The position numbers were made by a program, and so were the translations under genes. A stretch of 64,000 bases of DNA from positions 40,326,143-40,390,142 of the forward strand of contig NC_064761.1 in the NCBI RefSeq assembly GCF_011397635.1, in the 5' to 3' direction. Positions within the stretch are counted from its first letter, which is position 1. Each line of letters opens with the position of its first letter. Below are positions 35,345 to 47,445 of the stretch, piece by piece. A model generated the notes under the pieces. The model did not search any database. It had not been told where the DNA came from and saw nothing but the letters and a program-made list of their open reading frames with translations. The stretch comes from Epinephelus fuscoguttatus. Lineage: Eukaryota; Chordata; Actinopteri; Perciformes; Serranidae.

Positions 35345-35667
35345 ACATGACAGTTTAAAAAGATTTTATTGTTACATATTATTATTTGATGTCGTTTTAC
35401 ATCTCTCGCTCAGACATTTTCTGTTCTGTCTTCAAGAAAAATAAACCCAACAGCTACTTTTACATAATAACAGTTACCCTCAGAATTAAATTCGACATGA
35501 ACATGACAGGAATGTTGCTTCATTTCCGAAACACGTCCTCCTTTTTCAATTCGCAGCTTTTGACACTGACTCTGATTACCAGACTCACACCTGACGAGGT
35601 GCCGTGACGTTTACGGTGCATGTGTCCTTCCACGTGTGCATTCGTGCGTTTCCACGTGACGGCCCTT
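35345..35667 (-). other. scfd2: scfd2 3' UTR (predicted)
   Basis: This runs from the stop codon (35670-35668) to about 20 nt past the AATAAA at 35370-35365. No ORF with family resemblance is present. Confidence 0.6.
35365..35370 (-). terminator. scfd2: scfd2 polyadenylation signal (predicted)
   Basis: The plus strand reads TTTATT, that is AATAAA on the minus strand, about 300 nt after the scfd2 stop codon. Confidence 0.65.
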
Positions 35668-35760
35668 TTAGACACCGATATCAGGCAACAGTCTTTGGGT
35701 GGTGAAGAGCAGCTCGGGGATATCCGTCGGCCTCAGTAATCTGGTGGACAAAACCAGCAC
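35668..35760 (-). CDS. scfd2: scfd2 last coding exon
   Basis: Thirty codons plus TAA in phase 0, after a CTGCTCCAG acceptor (AG at 35762-35761). It reads VLVLSTRLLRPTDIPELLFT then TQRLLPDIGV and stops, which is the recognisable C-terminus of SCFD2 (Sec1 family domain containing 2). It joins in frame to the 40643-40762 exon (...KPGTQ). SCFD2 belongs to the Sec1/Munc18 (SM) superfamily of SNARE regulators. Its animal function is little studied; the plant relative MIP3 acts with a Dsl1-type tethering complex at the ER. Confidence 0.95.
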   Translation of the reverse strand: MLVLSTRLLRPTDIPELLFTTQRLLPDIGV

Positions 35761-36172
35761 CTGGAGCAGAGCAACGACACACTCACTGGGTTAAGAAAAT
35801 GTCACTGGAAGTAACACGACGCTAATAAATGAAGCAGATGTGAATGTCAGGGTTAGTAATGTGCAAATTGGCAATCATCAAGGTGCATGAATCGGGAGCC
35901 TTGGCAACTGGTTTATTTTCTTTATTGATTTAATTACTTCTGCCAAGGATGCAGTGGGCTCAGTTTGTTTTCATTGTTTGACTGTTTTTAGGGGGCCTAT
36001 TATCTCAAGAGTACTTTTTGGTAAGCCAAAACTATCCCTTGTTCAATTTTATTTTATTTTGCCAGGATAATAAAGTCAGTCTCAAAACAGTTTTCAGACA
36101 AAAGACCAAAACCCAAGATTGTCATCTCATTTATGTAATAACGCACATGTCCGAAAGAAGCTTCACATTACA

Positions 36173-36206
36173 CACATACATACATACATACATACATACA
36201 TACATA
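36173..36206. repeat. (ACAT)n microsatellite
   Basis: About eight tetranucleotide units in the last scfd2 intron. Confidence 0.95.
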
Positions 36207-36439
36207 ACTTCTGAGAATTCAAGCTGTGCAGTCTTTATCTATATAAAGAAACAAACTACTGGCACAAACTTTTTTTGGGGGGGGGGGGGTTGTCACTAAT
36301 GCTGAATCTGAAGTGGAGAATCACTTTTCACTCTATTCTAAATGAAAATTGGTGGAAAGGCCGAGATGACTAAATAAAGGAGTGATTGAATTTGGTGTGG
36401 ATCCAAAAGTTCCAAAAGGAGCTAGATGGCACTTAAGCA

Positions 36440-36838
36440 GAAGCCCACTGTGTTATTACAATGACGCTGGAAGGCAGCCTTTTGCGTTGTGTCCTGACAC
36501 AGAAGGGGTCGGCACATCTGGATGTGGAAGGTGTCCACGGTGAGTCATGTGAGTCGACTAACGTGACTTTAAGGGGTTGATGGTTGGGTTTAGGCAACAA
36601 AACTACTTGGGTATGGTTGGGAAATTATCATATTTGATATTCGTCATGTCATGACTAACGACTCATGACTAATGACTCTTGTTACTAACGACTACAACGA
36701 CTGATGTAACAAAAAAACTGAACGCTGAGATCAGAACAGGGTTAGGTGTGAAAACTACTTGACTAGGGTCAGACAACGACCGTGATTGATTTAAGTCATG
36801 TGAGGCAATTCATGTTACTAATGAGTGACTAATGACTT
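36440..36838. repeat. Dispersed repeat with GACTAA/ATGACT short repeats
   Basis: It contains 'gggtttaggcaacaaaacta', a phrase shared with the hAT-like MITE core at 15.34 kb, and several TGACTAA(C/T)GACT motifs near 36650-36710 and 36815-36835. It is a non-coding relic. Confidence 0.45.
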
Positions 36839-36840
36839 TC

Positions 36841-37540
36841 AAGGTGCTTCCAGACCTAGAGTGGTCTCCTTTGGTCTGAATCAGAGACTCATGTTGTTAC
36901 AAAGTTGTATAATTACCTAGAGTTGGTTCGTGTTCTCACGGCAGCATTTACAAGCGGACCAGATCAAATGCCTTGTGTGAGAAAGCTGCTCTTGATTGGT
37001 CAGAATTTCCATGTGGGAAAAATCCAGGAAGTAAAGCAAACGTTGAAGAAGAGTACACTTGCAAGATAAATGTGACACTTTCTAATGTCACAATGGAGGG
37101 ACAACTACGCAGGTTGATTTTAGCGCTGCTCATCGTGGACTATATTGCTGTCATTGTTCATTTTAGTCAAAGCATACAGTTTGAAAACGAGGCGCGGCTC
37201 CAACTAGAAAACAATGTTTTGATGCATTGGATGTGCTGAATGTGCATATTAAGGCAGTACAGGAGGAGGTGCACATTAATAATCCTCCAGGACTGTAACA
37301 TGCTCATGTTTAACCCAAACAATGTGTCATGTGACTGCAGTTGCTTCACATCCAGGTCGGAACACCTTCTCACCACAAACAAACTGCACCAGAGTTCATT
37401 TGGAACCAGACTGAGACCACCTCTTCAAGAAGGTCTCGGTCCAGTTGTTTAGGTGCACACCTGAGTGTGATTGCTGTGTTCACACCTGCCCAAATGAACC
37501 GCACTAAGGGGGCAAATGAACTTGAGTTTGATTGAAAGCA
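36841..37540. mobile_element. PIF/Harbinger-like element, longer copy, opposite orientation to 27.66 kb
   Basis: It begins AGGTGCTTCCAGACCTAGAG and runs as the inverse complement of 27664-28156, through 'cacctgcccaaatgaaccgc' near 37485. It carries an extra segment at about 37025-37265 that the other copy lacks. That segment has an 88-codon ORF from 36973 (MEGQLRRLILALLIVDYIAV, then an acidic helix), which I do not recognise. The right end is eroded, so no target duplication could be read. Confidence 0.7.
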
Positions 37541-37886
37541 ACTGTAGTTTCAAATAAGGTATAAACACCACTTTCTTAGGTCAAAGTCCTGTGCTTTTTG
37601 AACTTATCCAACTCGCTACCCACCCATCAAAGCAGATCTGCATTCCTTATGCCATATCAATTGTCCTGAACGTCAAATAATGATGCTTTACACAGAAGTT
37701 GGTTGAAAGCTGGGTGCGTCTCATACAGATGCCATGGGGGGCTCCTGATGTTATTATACTGACATTGAAGACACTGCTCAAGTGGTGCATTTTATTGCTA
37801 TGAGAGTAAGCCAAAATGCTGTCAAGAAAATAGTTCCTACATGAATCTGCTCACAACAAGGTCTGTGGATTATCTTCAGTAACCAT

Positions 37887-38125
37887 GTCATGATTTCTGG
37901 AAAGAGACATTTCTGTTGAGTTTTTCAAATGTATTTTTTGGCGCTTTGAGCTCCACAACTCGAGTGCCATCTAGTTCCAATATATTGGAGAGAAGGCAAA
38001 CATTATTACGGCCGACATTTCCAACACTCTGCAACTCACACCAAAACAATCTAAAGTGATTAACAGCACAACAGGTAAGTTTATAAATATGTGTTTTTGA
38101 TTTTGGGGTGAACTGTCCCTTTAAG
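37887..38125. repeat. Dispersed repeat, copy 2 (copy 1 near 8.33 kb)
   Basis: Same block order as 8325-8545. It ends GGGGTGAACTGTCCCTTTAA, a terminus common in teleost non-autonomous DNA transposons. Confidence 0.65.
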
Positions 38126-40640
38126 TTACTTTTTGCTTACGTTTGCCATGTTTGAGTGCTTTCTGGATGGAATAAGAACCCCCGTCCTCTTGTGTTGTAT
38201 AACAGAGACGCTCTGTTTCTCTGCAGCAGTGTTGCTTTAACTCTGGGTCAGCACCTAAAATTGGCACGAGGCCTGTTTGTAGTGGCAGCATTAGTGTGTT
38301 TCAGAGGAATTTAGTCCAAGTGCAAGACCAAAACTTTGCAGTATGTTTTCAGTGTTCATCAACGTCTGGTCCACTGAAATCTGCTATCATTCATACACAG
38401 GCTTGCTTACAGTATGTTATACATGTATGTGCTCAGGTTGGAGTGCGTGTGCTGAGATCAGCATGTGTGTGGGCCAGCCAGCCGATTATTGTATAAGCTC
38501 GTCTTTATTCAGTTTTCCTGATTACAGATGGAAGGCTTTGATCTTCGCCAGGCCTTTCATTGCCTCTGGCCTCATTCTCAAAGCCTTTTATTAAGACAAA
38601 CCCACATTACCCAGCCTGATCTCCCTCTTCACCTTCCCTGCACTCCTCTGGCACCAAGGAAACGCATCCATCTGCATGTTTTGCATGTCAGTGTGGACCG
38701 CATATATAATCAGCACTTAAACCACCCAAACACACAGACAGACAGATCCAGCACCTCATGGATGCAACTGCAGTGTTAATACGTGCCACACTCAGATGAA
38801 ACTCGCACCTCTACACCTGATCTGAGCCTCCTGTGTAAGTAGGTCAGCATTTACGTTGGTTCACTCAACCTGAAACCTGTCCTCCAAGGCTCACCTAATT
38901 GTGCCGACAACACAAAGTCTTTCTGCGTCTTTCTCTCTGATTATTTGTTGTATTTTGGCTCGAGATGACTCATTCACTTCAGTTCAATTCAGTAGACTCC
39001 ATTTTAATTTTTCTTTCTGAATCAGTATTTCACAGCTTTGTATTTCTAAAGGAACATGAATGCTTTTGGGCCAGGGCCAGTCTGAAACCTGCCCTGCGAG
39101 GGTCACCTAAATGTGCAACAAAACAGAGTCTCTCCTTATTTTTATCCCCGATTATCTGATGTATTATGGCTGGAGATGACTCAGTTCAATTAAATGTCAG
39201 TTTAGTTCAATAGACTCCATTTAATTTTTTCTCACCAGATTTGTATTTCACAGTTTTGTGTTTCTAAAGGAACATGAATGCTTTTTGAAGATAATCTGAA
39301 CGAGTCATCAGCAGCAACATGCACCCTCCTACAGACTGCTTGTGATATAACAACAAAAGACTATGAAGTGGATGTTGATTAATCATCCACACATAATCTC
39401 TATCTGCATTGTTTTTAATTGATACATCAATAACACATCCATCTGCAAGTATCAAGAAACATAGATTAGAGATGCTAACCTTACCTTGTTATTGAGAGAG
39501 TGGCCTGTTGGGTTGCACCTCTACTTGTTGGCTGACCCAAAGCTCTGTGGGTGTTTATTTGCATTTCATTTATCTGCGTCTTTATCACTGAAATCACCAA
39601 TTAAATTGATTAAATTGATTTTGATAGATTTTTTAATGTTCTTCAGTGTTTCCACAGGTGGCAAACCTTACATATAACTTTTTTTGGCCAATTTTTTTTG
39701 GCTCTTTTGATAGTAAAGGTTGCTGACCCTGCTCTAGCTGGTCAAAGTAGTGCTAATATTAACCATTTAACGCACTCTTTTACATGTATATTTATATCTA
39801 AAATAATGCATACTTTATAATTTGATTCAGGGACAACGATGGAACTAAGTCTTGGGCTTTGTTGTGTTAGCCCTGATACTACCTTATACGCTTGTATTTT
39901 TACTGCTGTATTTTAATTTCGACAAGTGTAGCTGTCAAATATAATTTAGCGGAATAAAAAAATGAACATCTAAAAATGTAGTTGAGTAGAACTGCAGTTT
40001 TTTGCACTTCTGTGTTGGCTTCATTTGTAAGCTCTGAGGTTCCTGCTTGCTTAAAACTTTAAAGGTATACTATGCAGGATTGTTGGTTACTGTTTGCAAA
40101 CATGCTCGCCAGTGAAAGTTAAAGTAAAGCCAACCCCAGATTCACTCGCACGGTGTTTGTGTTTTTTCAGCTGTGTCTCTTCCATGTCTGTTGCTTATGG
40201 TCTGGTACCTGGTTACTACCTTTTTACAAAGCCCCAACCTCACCTAAATGCTGTGGGGTTACATGTCCATAAATGTTTCAAACACAGAAAATAAGAGTAA
40301 ATTAAGAAAATATCAGCAGAGGGCAGAGTCTCTGCTTAACAATACACTGCCACACACTTGTAGCGGGTTATAAGTGATTATTGAGAGGGTTTGTATTTGT
40401 GTGTCTCACAAAGATTGAGTGAGAGTGATCTTAGTTTCATTCTCTTGAAGTGATCTGAAAGACATCACCAGGTCTGCTTAAATGACAGTTTGAATGATGA
40501 GTGTTTTTTTCCCCAATACCAAACAGAAAATGGCAAATGAAACTAAAACAGAGCTCATCACAGAACATGACAGAAAAAGAAGTCAACAGGACTCACACAC
40601 GTGAGGATGCACACGTTAGTCATCTGACAGTTGCCTACTT
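38126..40640. other. scfd2 intron sequence, no gene seen
   Basis: It contains an internal partial duplication: the phrases 'cctgatctgagcctcctg', 'tttctgaatcagtatttcac' and 'aaaggaacatgaatgctttt' recur around 38.95-39.07 and 39.15-39.29 kb. No coding exon. Confidence 0.5.
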
Positions 40641-40642
40641 AC

Positions 40643-40762
40643 CTGGGTCCCTGGTTTATGTGTCATAACCATCTCTTTGATGAGACGAAGCTCTGAGGGC
40701 GTGACCCCACCAACCAGGAAGAGGAAGAGCAGAGGGTTGTCGCTGGGATGTGGGCGAGTCAC
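40643..40762 (-). CDS. scfd2: scfd2 penultimate coding exon
   Basis: Forty codons in phase 0, between a CTTTACTCCAG acceptor and a GTAAGT donor. It reads VTRPHPSDNPLLFLFLVGGV then TPSELRLIKEMVMTHKPGTQ. The hydrophobic LLFLFLVGGVT strand followed by an E-rich helix is the typical end of the SM fold (the 'GG(I/V)T' motif near the C-terminus of Sec1 proteins). It connects to ...SMFMK upstream and VLVLST downstream. Confidence 0.96.
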
Positions 40763-40840
40763 CTGGAGTAAAGAAAGGACATTGTGATTGGTCAGTGTAT
40801 TTTTAAGCTGTCGGAGGAGTCGATGCTGTGTCTAAAGAAG

Positions 40841-41568
40841 CTGACACACCAAACCGACATCAAAGAACTAACGGCGCCGAAAGCCAACTGCTGTGTCGCC
40901 TCACGTCGCCCTGTGTCAGTTGCATTTGAACACACTACACGGACTACATCCGACGGCCAAGTGGCACGTACGTTCTGCGCCTGCGTGAGAGAGAGTGGAG
41001 TGACAGAGTGGTACATCCTGACAGCAAGCCCCGGCTCTCCATTTGGATTCAAACGGAGAGCCAGGGCTAGCTCAGAGACTAGCGGAAGCTAACTGGCTGT
41101 GCGTCCCTCGGTCATGCTGCGCTAGCCGCTCCCAGCTAGTCCCCACTCTCCGTTTGGATTCAAACAGAGAGCGGGGGCTAGCTGGGAAGCTAGCGGAGGC
41201 TAACTGGCTGTGCTTCCCTCCGGTCATGCTCCCAGCTAGCTTTGGTTTGTTATTCAGGTTAAAGTGGGAAGAAGCAGCGGATCTGTCGGGCAGCTGAGTG
41301 AAGTGGAGCCTGAGGAGGAAGCACCAGTATCACTACAGGCAGATTCACTCGTTACAGAGGCGAGGGAATAAAACATAAACAGCCAATCAGAGTGATCTCT
41401 CTCACTGACAAGCTCCACTGCTGATTCAACATGCTCGATCGTCCGAAAAGCCACTGACAACGACGCCGCAGGGCCGATGGTGCGGGACACACTGCAAAAA
41501 CTAGGCCGACAGATGCTCACCAACGGCCCGACTTTGGTTGACGGCCGATTGTCGGCTTGGTGTGTCAG
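40841..41568. mobile_element. 728-bp non-autonomous DNA transposon with internal tandem duplication
   Basis: CTGACACACCAAACCGAC (40841-40858) is inverted with one mismatch at 41551-41568. Inside are two tandem copies of a roughly 115-bp unit ('tccgtttggattcaaac', 'gctagcggaggctaactggc'), around 41034-41130 and 41146-41231. Each unit contains a hairpin-forming CTCTCC...GGAGAG palindrome. Related sequence lies at 15.77-15.99 kb. ORFs here are not conserved proteins. Confidence 0.7.
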
Positions 41569-41632
41569 GGCCTTTACTATAGAACAGTCTGTAACAAACG
41601 ACTCACTCTCAGTAGGTAACACCTAATCATTC

Positions 41633-41634
<2 letters not shown>

Positions 41635-41664
<30 letters not shown>
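41635..41664. repeat. (TG)n microsatellite
   Basis: About 15 TG units. Confidence 0.95.
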
Positions 41665-41666
<2 letters not shown>

Positions 41667-42216
41667 GATGTTGAGTCACTGCTCAGCTGAACACCTGTGA
41701 TACTGTGATGATGACAGTGGACTCTATTAAGACTCACGTCTCAAAACAAAGCTCAGTGGATGAATGTGTTCCCACCCTAGTGTTAATATGACAGCTGACA
41801 CGTGGACATGTAAGCAGGTGAACACACACACTCATACAACACATGCAGACAAACAAAAGTCCCACACAAAGATGACTTTTAACAGTCCGCTGTTTCTGCT
41901 GAGCACGATTGGCTGTAGGTGAAATAATGGCTTTGTGCCATTGGTTGCCGAGCGCCAGTCAGGACACATCTGCAGCCTGTGAATGCTAACCGAGCAATCA
42001 GAGCTGCAGGGGGCGGACCCGAGGAGAGAGTGGCTGTACACGTGAAGCACCAGCAGGCTGGGAGTAAAGCATGTCGAGGATGATTCAACATGTGTTTAGC
42101 CAAAAAATGTGAGAGGAAAATTTTTCAAGAGTATTCTGCTCATATGAGATTTGGTATTTCAACCAGACACAACAACTCAATGTGCTAGTACATCACCAGC
42201 TGCATGTTTAGTGAAT

Positions 42217-42238
42217 CCACACACACACACACACACAC
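42217..42238. repeat. (CA)n microsatellite
   Basis: About ten CA units. Confidence 0.93.
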
Positions 42239-42239
42239 T

Positions 42240-44339
42240 GTGGCTCAGTGTCTAGACCATGTGTACTGCCATGGGATAGACAGGGAGGGAAGGGCTTATG
42301 GAAGTGTGTGGAAAAGAGAGGGGAAATGTGCTGCCAAGTGTGAGTGAGGCGAAGAAAACATGATGACAAAATACATCCCCAGGCTTTATTAAAGACACCG
42401 CTCACTACATTTTCTTGATATAAATTCTTTAAATAATTGATGCTGGCTATGAGCTGTTATTGTCTTGAGCAAAACGTCCACTATACTAACATGTCCACTA
42501 TTTCCACGCAGGTCACACTCAAACAATAGATCATCAGAAAACACATTCAGATGATTTCCATCCATTCTGCCTGTCAGTGGATTCAAACCCAGGACCTTTT
42601 TCTTGTCAGGAGTCAACAAACAAAATAAGAAAATTGAATATAGTGAATTTCCAGAACAGTGATTTTAATGTTTCTTTCTGAAAGCTCAAACACTAACAGT
42701 GGCCCCTTTTAAACTGCCTGTTCAAGGAATACAGGTAGGATAATTAGGATCATGGGGCAGAGTTGCCTCGCCTCTGAGCGCTGAAATGTCTGTATAAATG
42801 GGACACCCAGCAGGACGGGATCATGGGTGGCACGAGTGTGACGTTTTGAGGATGTGTTATGCACGCAACCCACCATGGGAGATTTAAAAAGAAGCTGATA
42901 GCAGCTAGTGTCTAACTCAAAGAAGAAGAACAGCGGCAAATTGGGAAAACACTGAAGTCCAGGAGCTCCTTATCGTCAGAGCAGAGGACGGGATCAGACG
43001 CCATATGACAGAGACGGTAAATTATTGAAGCCATGTTTTGGTATTCTTCAGAAAGCACTGCAGACATATCTTACATGTCACACTAGAGGCAAACGCAGTT
43101 GTGTTAAATTACACGCCTGTCGCGCCTACCTAATATTACACACAGGAGCGGCATGATGCCTCAGTCACAAATACTGACCAGAGAAAACAGGGTTAAAGGG
43201 CTGTGGCATTTGCTTTTGCTCTCAAGGTAGAAAACCTACAACTACCAGAATGCACTGGGTTGCACTGGATCAATAAACGCTCCTGCTGGAGGGTGACGTA
43301 ATGCCAGTTAAATACAGACAGCAACATGGCAGATGGCGGGCAACAAACTATCTCAAACTACAGTTAAACAGTAAGCTTAAATATGTTTCTGAAAACAGGT
43401 GAGAAATAGGCAATGTAGAGGTACAATCTGTAGTTTGAGCAAACAGCCCTAAACCCATATGATGATGCATTTGATGAACAGGCCACTGACAAGATGGAGG
43501 GATGTTTATCAGTTCATTTACAAATCCTACCCACACTGTTATGAAACGAAGCTGGCTGGAAATCACACCTTTAATAACACACTTGTAGGAAAACTGCAAA
43601 CATTAGTCTCTACATCGCTACACTATTTTGCCAAATGTCTTTCCACACTGACACATTTAAAACCGCTTTTACGTAATGAGTTCACTTACATTCAGAGCTT
43701 CAGAACTATAAATAGGCCACAGGTAAATATTTGGTTTGGACAACAATGGACGCTGAAATTGGACTAAGAGACGTGGATGAAGTCTAACGGCCAGACCCAC
43801 AAGGAAGACACCTAATGTTTTCTGTTCTTTTTTAAATCCAACACAAATGTTTTCATTTTCCTCTTTTTGGCTTTGGTTGTTTGAGGAGTGATAGAACATT
43901 TAGGAATACACATACATACTTTACACATTTGGATACCTGTGTGTATGTGTGTTTACTACATGTATGCAAAGCTTAATTGCAATCTGCTATACCCTGCACA
44001 TGGAAAAAGCAAAAGACACAAGTGCTTTTCATTTATCTTATCAGTGTGTAGCTAATGATCCATGTGCTTATTCAATTAAATTAGTGTATTAGGATCCACA
44101 TTAGCTACAGCACTGCAGCAGCTGATGGTTTGTGTGTACTGTACTGATGCTATAACGAGTTTTAAAAGAGTGTGGAGTATTTTTTTTTGTTGCAAGAATT
44201 GCTTGCTTTTGTGTAATGTTTTGCTGGTTTGGTGTAAGGATTTGTGTTAAGTGTGTAGAGTGTTGTAACAATAGCCTATAATTTCAAAAATAAAAAATGT
44301 CCCATCTCTCAACTGGCAACCTGCTCAGAGGTGGGAAAC
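42240..44339. other. scfd2 intron sequence, no gene seen
   Basis: Repeat-like pieces occur (for example near 43.2 kb), but no exon or resolved element. Confidence 0.5.
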
Positions 44340-44345
44340 GGTACT

Positions 44346-46040
44346 CAGGGTTCCCACAAATTTTCATGGACAGAATTTTAAAACTTGGCTTTTCAAGAAC
44401 CCATAATACATCTGTCATGACCATTCACAACGTATAACAAGCAGTACTGTATTGTGCACTTTACTCCAATTATTATTATGGGCAGTCTGTGAACTTGGAG
44501 CAGTAGAGCTCCCTGACTAGAGGAGGGACAGCTGACAGTGATGTTGGTATAAAAAAAACCCAGCATGCTCTATACTTTCAGAGCAGTTTAAGGAAACCAA
44601 AGTGAGCACTGGTGCTCTGAATAGCAACTGAATGCCATAGGCTTCCTATGTGAATTGCTCATTTTAAAAATGTGGTGCAAAGTATCAGTGGGGCGCAGGT
44701 ATAAAAAATTGAGATTTATGACCCAATCCAAAGATTTATCTTACCCCACCTTCCTAGCATTATTCAAACAAATTCAAATTCTATTCAAACATAATTCCAG
44801 CTACCTGGAGGGAAACATGGAGCGCGGGGAGAAAATAAAGAAGCGCAGGTGATGGTAAACAAAATGTCACAAATCCACGCATACTAGAGATACGTTACAT
44901 CAACAGTAGTCTCTATATACAGACTCTACATTCACTGAATGTACCCCGGAGATCTTGCCTCTGGAAGAAGAGCGGAAGAGCCCTGGTTTCCGGTTGTAGG
45001 CTGTTTGTAGTCCGCGATATTGACCAATCACGCTTGAGCCGGCTGCAGTTGTTGCCACATTAAACGGTCCGTGCGGTGAACTAACGAGGCGAAACATAAT
45101 TGGCGTCACTACAAACTCTGAATCCATCGCAATGGTTCAGCATATTTACTTATATATAAATGGAAGTTGGAAACAGAAATTCGCCTCCTCCGCCCAAATC
45201 AAACCGGAATGCCAAAAAATCGGGGGTCTGCCCCCAGAGGCTGTATAGAGTGCTGAAGTCACGCCCCTTCCGGTAGAGCTCATGGGACCTTAGATCGGAA
45301 AAAATATGAATGGCAGTGAATGAGGAGAGCAATATTATCTTTCGTTCCCGTTTGAGTTGCGACATGAAATCTAAATATGTTGTTAATGAATTTAAACATA
45401 AATTTTAAGGTCAAGGAAGTCATACTTTGTGGTAAAACTGTTGAGATATAAGCTTTTTAATTAGAAAGACTCGAGAGTACACAGGAGGAGGTCGCGTATG
45501 TGACGTCATAGCTTTTGCTCGCTTCCTGCAGCTTGGCATCCCCGCTGAAATTCCACTGTTTTATGATTAATCGATTTATGATTGAAGATGTCTGTGTGTT
45601 TTGTGCCAGGCTGCAGTCACTCCAAGCTGCAGGAAGCGAGCGAAGTCTATGACGTCACATACGCGACTGCCTCCTGTGTAGTTTTTCTAATTATGTTTTT
45701 TTCAAAAGCTTATATCTCATCAGTTTTACCACAAAGTATGACTTTCTTGACCTTAAAATTTATGTTTTAAATTCATTAACGACATATTTGGATTTCATGT
45801 CACAACTCAAACTGGACCAAAAGATAATATTTCTCTCCTCATTTACTGCCATTCATATTTTTTCCCATCTAAGGTCCCATGAGCTTCACTGGAAGGGGCG
45901 TTATGTGACATTACGGGAAAGGCTTACTGTAACAATTACTTTATTAGACACAACAGAATTCTATGACTTTTTCAGGCTTGGAAAACGAGATTGTGGAATT
46001 CCATGACTTTTCTCGGTTTTCCCTAATTGTGGGAACCCTG
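44346..46040. mobile_element. 1.7-kb DNA transposon (CAGGGTTCCCACA termini) carrying a palindromic insert
   Basis: CAGGGTTCCCACAAATT at 44346 is mirrored by CAGGGTTCCCACAATT on the minus strand, ending at 46040. The 6-mer GGTACT lies just outside both ends (44340-44345, 46041-46046). These termini suggest a hAT-type element, although the readable duplication is 6 rather than 8 bp. No transposase frame is left, and the palindromic element at 45.25-45.91 kb lies inside. Confidence 0.65.
45246..45915. mobile_element. Foldback element with ~280-bp inverted arms and a THAP-like start peptide at its centre
   Basis: The left arm (about 45260-45536) and right arm (about 45622-45900) are inverted copies: GCTTCCTGCAGCTTGG at 45521-45536 pairs with 45622-45637, and ACGCCCCTTCC pairs with GGAAGGGGCG. 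The 85-nt centre contains an ATG at 45588 opening MSVCFVPGCSHSK. Its C-x4-C pattern resembles the N-terminus of a THAP zinc finger, but the expected FHRFP part is missing. It is related to the 6893-7644 MITE. Confidence 0.75.
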
Positions 46041-46049
46041 GGTACTTCA

Positions 46050-47440
46050 AAATAAAAGCAATGCTCTACAAATTCACAACATTTCAATCTACCTAAAAGC
46101 TGACCCAAATACATCCACTGTTGTATCCCAGGACCTGCTGCTCTATGTATCAAAGATGATTTCAGTACCTTTGATTTTAAAGTTTGGAGGCATGTTGCCA
46201 GTGTTGCTCAGGTAATGTCTGAAAGTCAGCGCTGCAGGTCCTGTTGTCATATATCCCAATCATTTTCATTTATTTCATCATTACTTTTAAAGCAAGAGAC
46301 CACAAAGCAATGTGCCACACTGTCAGATGCAAATGTGAAAAACACGCGATCACACTGAAACAAAGTGTGGCCGCTCTCATGGACCATTAGTTACTGTAAG
46401 CAAATAGCAAATTGCTCCCATAAATCTGAGATAGCTGGTGATTTAAGGGCTACAAACTGTTTGGTTGCTGCTGTTTGTCAGATGGAGGAACTGCAGCTGA
46501 ATTATGAAGCTCTTCAATTATGAAGGAGCAGGAGCCAGGTCTCCTGTACAACTTGGGCTGTCTAAACAAGGACTAGACACAAACTCACACATACACAATT
46601 GGGTTATGGACAGTTTAGGCAACACTGCACAAGCTCTCACTTGGGCACGATCCAGACTGCAGAGTCCGGTGTGTTTAATGGTATAAACTATCTGTGGAGT
46701 CCACAGAAGGCTCTGTGTTTAAAAATAGAAGTTTTATTGGCTTGTTTTATAGCATGAAGGGTGTACTCCTATAGTGTGCTCCAAAGTTCATGTTTATGGA
46801 TTTACTCCATCTGAGTTGGTGGTTCATGGGCCAAGTTTCTCAATTTGTGTAAAACCAGGCCATGGTTACACAACCAGTCTAATTCTTCCCCCCGGGTAAT
46901 CATCAGTTTAAGCAGACCCAGATGTGGAATAATCAGACCATAGAATGGATAGTGATCTGCTCTGCGGTGGATATACGTTACCCACAGGCCCTAAACTATA
47001 TGTCTGTTGGAGAAAAACATTCGGCCAAAGTAATAACATAACCCAGAAATTCTGCTCTTTGAAATGAATGATTGAAAGTGTGTAATTCCTGCCAACAATT
47101 TCACATTCTCTGCAAACCAAACTGCTTTTTTTCATAAAAGGTGAATTTTGGGTTAAAATGGATTAATAAAGAATAATAAAGGCTTTCCTGTGACTAAGAC
47201 AGTGTTCCAGACTACTGTCTGGCCACTCACAGCATTTGTTCCTGTTCCCATTAAGCTTGTTTTCCTCGAGTGCCTGGACCACACTGGGCTGGTGTCATCT
47301 GAGGATTACCCTGTGCCTTAAAAATAAATGTAACTCTCTGAGGCAGTGACCTGGCACAATGTTTAAATGCAATATTTATTGTGAAGCAAAACAGTTTGAT
47401 TAAAATGTACGTTTGTAGAATGGTTACACTTTTGAAACTA
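46050..47440. other. scfd2 intron sequence, no gene seen
   Basis: No exon or clear repeat recognised. Confidence 0.5.
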
Positions 47441-47445
47441 TCTAA

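Noticed and set aside
45582..45770. A working THAP protein gene at the foldback centre
   Set aside because: Only the first few residues fit a THAP finger. The frame then enters the inverted arm and loses the pattern.
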